Below, in pieces: positions 16,464-20,465 of a DNA stretch of 20,465 nt (its first letter is position 1; the number at the start of each line of letters is the position of its first letter). This DNA comes from Candidatus Campylobacter infans (GTDB lineage Bacteria; Campylobacterota; Campylobacteria; Campylobacterales; Campylobacteraceae): NCBI GenBank assembly GCA_009827235.1, contig SPMW01000032.1:1-20465 (forward strand), given 5' to 3'. The position numbers and the translations under genes were made by a program. The notes under the pieces were generated by a model. That model had not been told where the DNA came from, did no database searches, and saw only the letters and a list, made by a program, of their open reading frames with translations.

Positions 16464-17726
16464 ATGAAAAAACCAGAGCTATTATCACCAGCGGGCAATC
16501 TAACTAAGCTTAAAATAGCACTTGAATACGGCGCTGATGCGGTGTATGCGAGTGTGGGGAGCTTTTCTTTAAGGGCTAGAAGTGGCAAAGAGTTTGATTT
16601 GGAGAGTTTTAGCGAGGGTGTGCGCTATACGCATTCTAAGGGCGCTAAATTTTATGCCACTTTAAATGCCTTTGCCTTTAATGGACAAATAGAGCCATTA
16701 AAACGCCACATAAAAGCTATGGCAGAAATGGGCGTTGATGCTTTTATTATCGCATCGGCTGGGATTATGAGCCTTGCAAAAGAATTAGCCCCAAATATAC
16801 AAATTCACCTCTCAACCCAAGCAAATGTAATGAATTATTTAGATGCTAAGGTCTATATGGATATGGGCGCGCGCCGTATTGTGTTGGCAAGAGAGCTTAG
16901 CTTAAAAGATGTGGTTTTGATTAAAGAAAAGCTACCAGAGCTTGAAATAGAGATATTTTGCCATGGTTCTATGTGTTTTGCTTATTCTGGGCGTTGTTTA
17001 ATCTCAGCCGTGCAAAATGGCCGTAGCTCAAATCGTGGCGCGTGCGCAAATGATTGCAGGTTTGCTTATAATCTTTATGCTCATAATGAAAATAGCGGAG
17101 TGCTTTTTAAGATCGAGCAAAACGAGCAGGGCACGCATATTTTTAATTCAAAGGATTTAAATTTAAGTGCGCATATAGAACAAATTTTAAAAAGCAACGC
17201 CATCGACAGCTTGAAAATCGAAGGACGCACAAAAAGCGAATATTATGTAGCTTGCGCTACTAGGGCTTATAGAATGGCTATTGATGATGCGATGAGTGGA
17301 AATTTTAGACCAGAGCTTTATGCTGATGAGCTAAATACGCTAAAAAATCGCGGTTTTAGCGATGGGTATTTGATTTCGCGCCCTTATGAAAAAACAGATA
17401 TGCAAAACCTTGACACAAATATTTCAGAAGGCTTGGCGCAAGTGGAGTGTTTTAGTCAAGATGCTAAGAGTTTTTTGGCTAAGGGGCAAATTTATTTAAA
17501 TAAAGATTATGAAATTTTAGCTCCCCTAAGCGCTAAATTAAAGCCCTTTAAAGATGAAATAGGTGAAATTTTTGAGCGCGATGGTAGGTTTTATCTGCGC
17601 TTTTTTAAGCTGCTTAGCGTAAATGGTAAAGAATTTAATGAAATCCACAGCGGCAATACCAACGCCATTTTACTACCACAAAATATGCCAGCTTTTAGCT
17701 TTTTGCGCAGTAGAATTAATAAGTGA
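16464..17726 (+). CDS. trhP: U32 peptidase-family protein, TrhP-like tRNA U34 hydroxylase
   Basis: U32-family proteins were named as peptidases, but YegQ/TrhP is now known to act in 5-hydroxyuridine formation at position 34 of tRNAs, using prephenate and probably an iron-sulfur cluster. The N-terminus KPELLSPAGN and the family signature EIFCHGSMCFAYSGRCLIS are clear. Four conserved cysteines, C171, C178, C194 and C198 (GACANDC), match the cluster-binding set. The second signature is NSKDL followed by SLKIEGRTKSEYY. The length of 420 residues is close to E. coli TrhP (about 450) and too long for UbiU/UbiV. There is no strong ribosome site, and the gap to cheZ is only five bases, so translation may depend on the upstream gene. 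Confidence 0.87.
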   Translation: MKKPELLSPAGNLTKLKIALEYGADAVYASVGSFSLRARSGKEFDLESFSEGVRYTHSKGAKFYATLNAFAFNGQIEPLKRHIKAMAEMGVDAFIIASAGIMSLAKELAPNIQIHLSTQANVMNYLDAKVYMDMGARRIVLARELSLKDVVLIKEKLPELEIEIFCHGSMCFAYSGRCLISAVQNGRSSNRGACANDCRFAYNLYAHNENSGVLFKIEQNEQGTHIFNSKDLNLSAHIEQILKSNAIDSLKIEGRTKSEYYVACATRAYRMAIDDAMSGNFRPELYADELNTLKNRGFSDGYLISRPYEKTDMQNLDTNISEGLAQVECFSQDAKSFLAKGQIYLNKDYEILAPLSAKLKPFKDEIGEIFERDGRFYLRFFKLLSVNGKEFNEIHSGNTNAILLPQNMPAFSFLRSRINK

Positions 17727-17734
17727 GCTAAGTT

Positions 17735-18211
17735 ATGCGCATTAAAATTTTAATAATTTTGAGTGCGGTTTTGTTTTTTGTGGCTTGCGAAAATAAAAGA
17801 GAGCATTTTAGCGTAAATACAAATGAACGCTTTGTTAGCACTTATGAAGCAAGCACACAAATTTTAAAATTTGAAGGCGTAAATAAGCCTTTTGTGCTGT
17901 TTTTTTTCAGCAAGGATTGTGCTGTTTGTGCTGAGCAAATCCCTGTATTAAATGAAATACAAAAAAGCAGCGAGGCCAAGATAATAGGAATTTTAAATTA
18001 CAAAACTAATAAAGCCGATGATATAAAAATGCTAAAAAGCAAGGGCGTTGAGTTTTCTACCATAAATGATGCAAAATCTGTAAAATATTTTTCAAATATT
18101 ATAGGCGGAGTTTTTGGCACGCCTGTGAGCGTGATATATTCAGCAGATGGTAAAGAAAAACAGAAATTTTTGGGTTTGTATTCAAAAGCAGCTTTTATGA
18201 AAGAATTTTAA
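17735..18211 (+). CDS. Thioredoxin-fold lipoprotein (TlpA/ResA-like)
   Basis: This is a predicted membrane-anchored thiol-disulfide protein of the periplasm. The signal MRIKILIILSAVLFFVAC gives a lipoprotein cysteine at residue 18. The thioredoxin-like domain carries the redox pair C62-A-V-C65 in FFSKDCAVCAEQIP, and the cis-proline is P130 in VFGTPVSVIY. Its 158 residues fit a single domain. Family members reduce or oxidise periplasmic cysteines, for example in cytochrome c maturation. The substrate here is unknown. It lies 8 nt after trhP and 20 nt before the agmatine deiminase-like gene, so all are probably in one transcript. The ribosome site is weak. Confidence 0.83.
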   Translation: MRIKILIILSAVLFFVACENKREHFSVNTNERFVSTYEASTQILKFEGVNKPFVLFFFSKDCAVCAEQIPVLNEIQKSSEAKIIGILNYKTNKADDIKMLKSKGVEFSTINDAKSVKYFSNIIGGVFGTPVSVIYSADGKEKQKFLGLYSKAAFMKEF

Positions 18212-18231
18212 GCTAAACAAGGATAAAGCAA

Positions 18232-19236
18232 ATGAAAACTAATCAAAATGGCGTGCTTAGAGCCTTTGGCGAATGGGAAGAACAAGAGCTTTTAATGCTG
18301 TCTTTACCGCATGCTAAAAGCGACTGGGCGCCGTATCTTAGCCAAATAACCGCATCTTATGTGGAATTTGCAAATGTGCTTTGTAGATATCAAAATTTAC
18401 TTTTAATCGCCCCTGACGAAAAATATTTTGAGCCATTTAAGCACATAAAAAACGCCAGCTTTTTTAAATGCGCTACAAATGATACTTGGATAAGAGATTA
18501 TGGCGCCATAGATGTTTTGGGCGAAAATGGCGCGTTTAGCTATGATTTTAGCTTTAATGCTTGGGGCGGTAAGTTTGAAAGCGGGCTAGATGATAATGTA
18601 AATGCTTTATTGTTTGAAAGTGGAGCCTTAAAAGGTGAGCTTAGGCGCGTGCCATTCGTGCTTGAAGGCGGTAGTGTAGAGTTTAATGGGCGCGGAGTTT
18701 TACTAACAACTAGTAAATGCTTGCTAAATGAAAACCGCGCGCATAGCGATAAAGGCGCGCTTGAAATTAAATTAAAAGAATTATTCAATTTAGAGCGCAT
18801 AATTTGGCTAGATCACGGAGAAATAATAGGCGATGATACCGATAGCCATATAGATACTCTTGCGCGCTTTGTTAATGAAAAGGTTATAGTTTATTGTGCT
18901 TGCGATGATAAAAATGATGCACATTTTATGCCACTTAAAGCTATGGAAAATGAGCTAAAAAATAGCGGATTTGAGCTGGTGCCGTTATTTTTACCGCGTG
19001 CTTTGGAGTTTATGGGGCGAAGGCTTGGGGCTACTTATTGTAATTTTGTTTTTATAAATGATGCTTTAATAGTGCCAACTTATGGAGATAAAAAAGCCGA
19101 TGAGCGCGCGCTTGGCACGCTTAGAGAGGTGGTTAAAGACAGAGATATTATAGGCGTAGATGCTAGGATTTTTATACGCCAAAATGGTAGTTTGCATTGT
19201 AGCTGTCAAAACCGCTTTAAAGCAGCGCGAAATTAA
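18232..19236 (+). CDS. Agmatine deiminase / peptidyl-arginine deiminase family protein
   Basis: This enzyme probably converts agmatine to N-carbamoylputrescine and ammonia, a step of putrescine synthesis in the cytoplasm. Family motifs are WIRDYGAI near residue 87, the FVLEGGSVEFNGRG block near 143-155, GDDTDSHIDTLARF with H206 and D208, and the C-terminal NGSLHCSCQ carrying the predicted nucleophile C323. The YGDKKADERAL stretch is also typical. The length of 334 residues is slightly below plant and Gram-negative enzymes. AAGGA at 18219-18223 precedes the ATG by eight bases. The N-carbamoylputrescine amidase usually found with it is not in the window. Bacterial members of this family may also act on other guanidino substrates, so the substrate is inferred. 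Confidence 0.87.
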   Translation: MKTNQNGVLRAFGEWEEQELLMLSLPHAKSDWAPYLSQITASYVEFANVLCRYQNLLLIAPDEKYFEPFKHIKNASFFKCATNDTWIRDYGAIDVLGENGAFSYDFSFNAWGGKFESGLDDNVNALLFESGALKGELRRVPFVLEGGSVEFNGRGVLLTTSKCLLNENRAHSDKGALEIKLKELFNLERIIWLDHGEIIGDDTDSHIDTLARFVNEKVIVYCACDDKNDAHFMPLKAMENELKNSGFELVPLFLPRALEFMGRRLGATYCNFVFINDALIVPTYGDKKADERALGTLREVVKDRDIIGVDARIFIRQNGSLHCSCQNRFKAARN

Positions 19237-19401
19237 AATTTATTTAATTTAAAATATTTTTAAGCCAAATTTTAAAATTTATTTAATTAAATTTTAAGTT
19301 TGGCTTTCTTAGCAAGCCTAAAATCAACAAATTTTAATGCCTTAAATTTTAAAATTTATTTAATTTAAGATGTTTTTAAGCAAAATTCTAAAATTTATTT
19401 A
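19235..19401. repeat. Direct repeat pair of 51 nt (19235-19285 and 19351-19401)
   Basis: The two 51-nt blocks match at 47 positions and are 116 nt apart start to start. Each begins AAAATTTATTTAATTTAA, contains TTTTTAAGC and ends AAAATTTATTTA. They fill most of the 177-nt gap between the convergent agmatine deiminase and fliP genes, and the terminator-like hairpin overlaps the first copy and the spacer between them. Confidence 0.8.
19262..19306. terminator. Bidirectional hairpin terminator between agmatine deiminase gene and fliP
   Basis: AAGCCAAA (19262-19269) pairs perfectly with TTTGGCTT (19299-19306). The stem continues inward through AATTTTAAAATTTA against TAAATTTTAA with one small bulge and leaves a loop of about six bases. 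T-rich DNA follows on the plus strand (TCTT), and read from the minus strand the stem is followed by AAAAATATTTT. It suits both convergent genes. Confidence 0.65.
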
Positions 19402-19413
19402 AAATTTGGCTGA

Positions 19414-20142
19414 TTATTTAAAGCTGGCTACTAAATTTTCAACAAGCAAATTCCAACCATCAACTAGCACAAAAATAAGCAACTTAAACGGCAAAGAAAT
19501 CATCACGGGCGGAAGCATCATCATACCCATAGACATTAGCACAGAGCTTACTATCATATCTATAACCAAAAATGGCAAATACAGCAAAAAGGCTATTTCA
19601 AAGGCTGTTTTAAGCTCACTAATCACAAAAGCCGGCGCGGCGATGCTAAAAGGTATATCATCTACACTTGTTGGGTTTGGTAGCTCTCTAATGCGGTAAA
19701 ATAGCGCTAAATCCTTTTCTCTTGTATTTCTTATCATAAACTCTTTAAACGGCTTGCTACCTAGATCAAAGGCTTGTGTGTAGCTGATATTACCATCTAA
19801 ATACGGCTTTATGCCTTGTTCGTAGCTTTTTTTGCCCACTGGCTCCATTATGAAAAATGTAAGAATTAACGCAAGCGAGATTAAGATATTAGTCGGTGGC
19901 ATTTGTTGTGTGCCCATGGCTTGTCGCATAAATGAAAATACTATAATCAAGCGTAAAAAGCTAGTCATAATAAATAAAAGCGATGGTGCTAAGGCGAGCA
20001 AGGTTAAAACTATTATTACATTTAAGCTAGCAACTAAGCTAGCTGGTGTATCGGGCGCGCTTAGGCTAAGATTTATGCTAGGAATACTCTCAGCTCCAAA
20101 AGAGCAAACAAATAAGCCAAAAAGTAAAAAAATGCTTTTCAA
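19414..20142 (-). CDS. fliP: Flagellar type III export protein FliP
   Basis: FliP is a core of the FliPQR export gate in the flagellar basal body. A cleavable signal is predicted at MKSIFLLFGLFVCSFGA. Hydrophobic segments follow at about residues 43-62, 85-100, 178-200 and 205-230. Family blocks include FIMTSFLRLIIVFSFMRQA, the IPFSIAAPAFVISELKTAF segment, and SSVLMSMGMMMLPPVMISLPFKL. The length of 242 residues is standard. The start is a TTG: AGGA at 20149-20152 lies six bases upstream, no ATG or GTG occurs in frame back to the upstream stop, and the next in-frame Met (MTSF) would delete the signal. The gene is divergent from glmU, an arrangement I recall from C. jejuni. Confidence 0.93.
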   Translation of the reverse strand: MKSIFLLFGLFVCSFGAESIPSINLSLSAPDTPASLVASLNVIIVLTLLALAPSLLFIMTSFLRLIIVFSFMRQAMGTQQMPPTNILISLALILTFFIMEPVGKKSYEQGIKPYLDGNISYTQAFDLGSKPFKEFMIRNTREKDLALFYRIRELPNPTSVDDIPFSIAAPAFVISELKTAFEIAFLLYLPFLVIDMIVSSVLMSMGMMMLPPVMISLPFKLLIFVLVDGWNLLVENLVASFK

Positions 20143-20210
20143 ATCATATCCTAGCGCAAAAATAAGAGTGGATATTAGCTAATTTAATGTAAATTTATGC
20201 TGAGATTAGT

Positions 20211-20216
20211 TACAAT
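20211..20216 (+). promoter_or_regulatory. -10-like box (TACAAT) for glmU
   Basis: TTACAAT lies 28 nt before the glmU ATG, downstream of A/T-rich DNA, in the 102-nt gap between divergent fliP and glmU. No convincing -35 box is seen, which is usual in this group. I see no sigma54 or sigma28 consensus for fliP on the other strand. Confidence 0.45.
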
Positions 20217-20244
20217 GCGCCATCATTTTTTACGAAAGAAAGCT

Positions 20245-20465
20245 ATGGACGCGGTTTCAGTTATTATATTAGCAGCGGGTGAGGGCACTCGTATGCATTC
20301 ATCTAAGCCTAAGGTACTTCATGAGGTTTGTGGGTATTCTATGCTAGCGCATGTTTTAAACGAAGCATTAAAGACAAGTGATGATATTTGCGTGGTTTTA
20401 GGGCATAAATTTGATGAGGTAAGCGCTCATTTAAATGAAAATTTTTCTTATGAAATGCGCAAAAA
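20245..20465 (+). CDS. glmU: Bifunctional UDP-N-acetylglucosamine pyrophosphorylase / GlcN-1-P acetyltransferase, 5' part
   Basis: GlmU makes UDP-GlcNAc, the precursor of peptidoglycan and lipid A. Only the first 73 codons are present before the window ends. They form the start of the uridyltransferase domain, with the nucleotide-binding signature [18 protein letters not shown] at about residues 9-26, followed by [11 protein letters not shown] and VVLGH. A GAAAGAAAG stretch just before the ATG is a weak ribosome site. The C-terminal left-handed helix acetyltransferase domain lies beyond the window. Confidence 0.92.
   Translation, partial: MDAVSVIILAAGEGTRMHSSKPKVLHEVCGYSMLAHVLNEALKTSDDICVVLGHKFDEVSAHLNENFSYEMRK

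Overview
The window looks like chromosomal DNA of a Campylobacter or a close relative. The evidence is AT-rich codon use, short intergenic gaps filled with A/T palindromes, and gene sets typical of the group: a split pyruvate carboxylase B subunit, yajC-secD-secF / small membrane protein / leuS / lptE, a CheZ-like gene next to a U32 peptidase-family gene, and fliP divergent from glmU. I recognise these groupings from memory of Campylobacter and Helicobacter genomes; the species cannot be fixed from the sequence alone.

Layout. Positions 1-1020 hold no convincing gene. This stretch is a G/T-rich, C-poor mosaic of diverged repeats built around a 14-nt palindrome. pycB follows on the minus strand with a clear terminator. 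Divergent from pycB is a SCO1/SenC copper chaperone gene, which converges on lnt (minus strand) across a tandem repeat and a hairpin. lnt and yajC are divergent and their coding regions overlap by 25 bp. From yajC onward almost everything lies on the plus strand: yajC-secD-secF (overlapping genes of the Sec translocon), a small DUF6394-like membrane protein, leuS, lptE, a GGDEF diguanylate cyclase, rmuC and a cytoplasmic-type asparaginase. A good sigma70-type promoter then starts a second group: a CheZ-like phosphatase, a TrhP-like U32 protein, a thioredoxin-fold lipoprotein and an agmatine deiminase-family enzyme. That group ends at a long A/T-rich hairpin shared with the convergent fliP (minus strand). 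The 5' end of glmU runs off the right edge.

How the genes relate. Several products concern the envelope: SecDF/YajC for export, Lnt for lipoprotein acylation, LptE for LPS transport, and two lipoproteins. CheZ and FliP concern motility, and the GGDEF enzyme suggests c-di-GMP signalling. The rest are housekeeping or metabolic: PycB, LeuS, asparaginase, TrhP, agmatine deiminase and GlmU. I see no phage, insertion sequence, CRISPR, toxin-antitoxin or defence genes. The least explained part is the repeat mosaic at 1-1020. The best gene-level oddities are the lnt/yajC overlap, the short Lnt C-terminus, the diguanylate cyclase with intact active and inhibitory sites, the RmuC tail and the CheZ terminal motifs.
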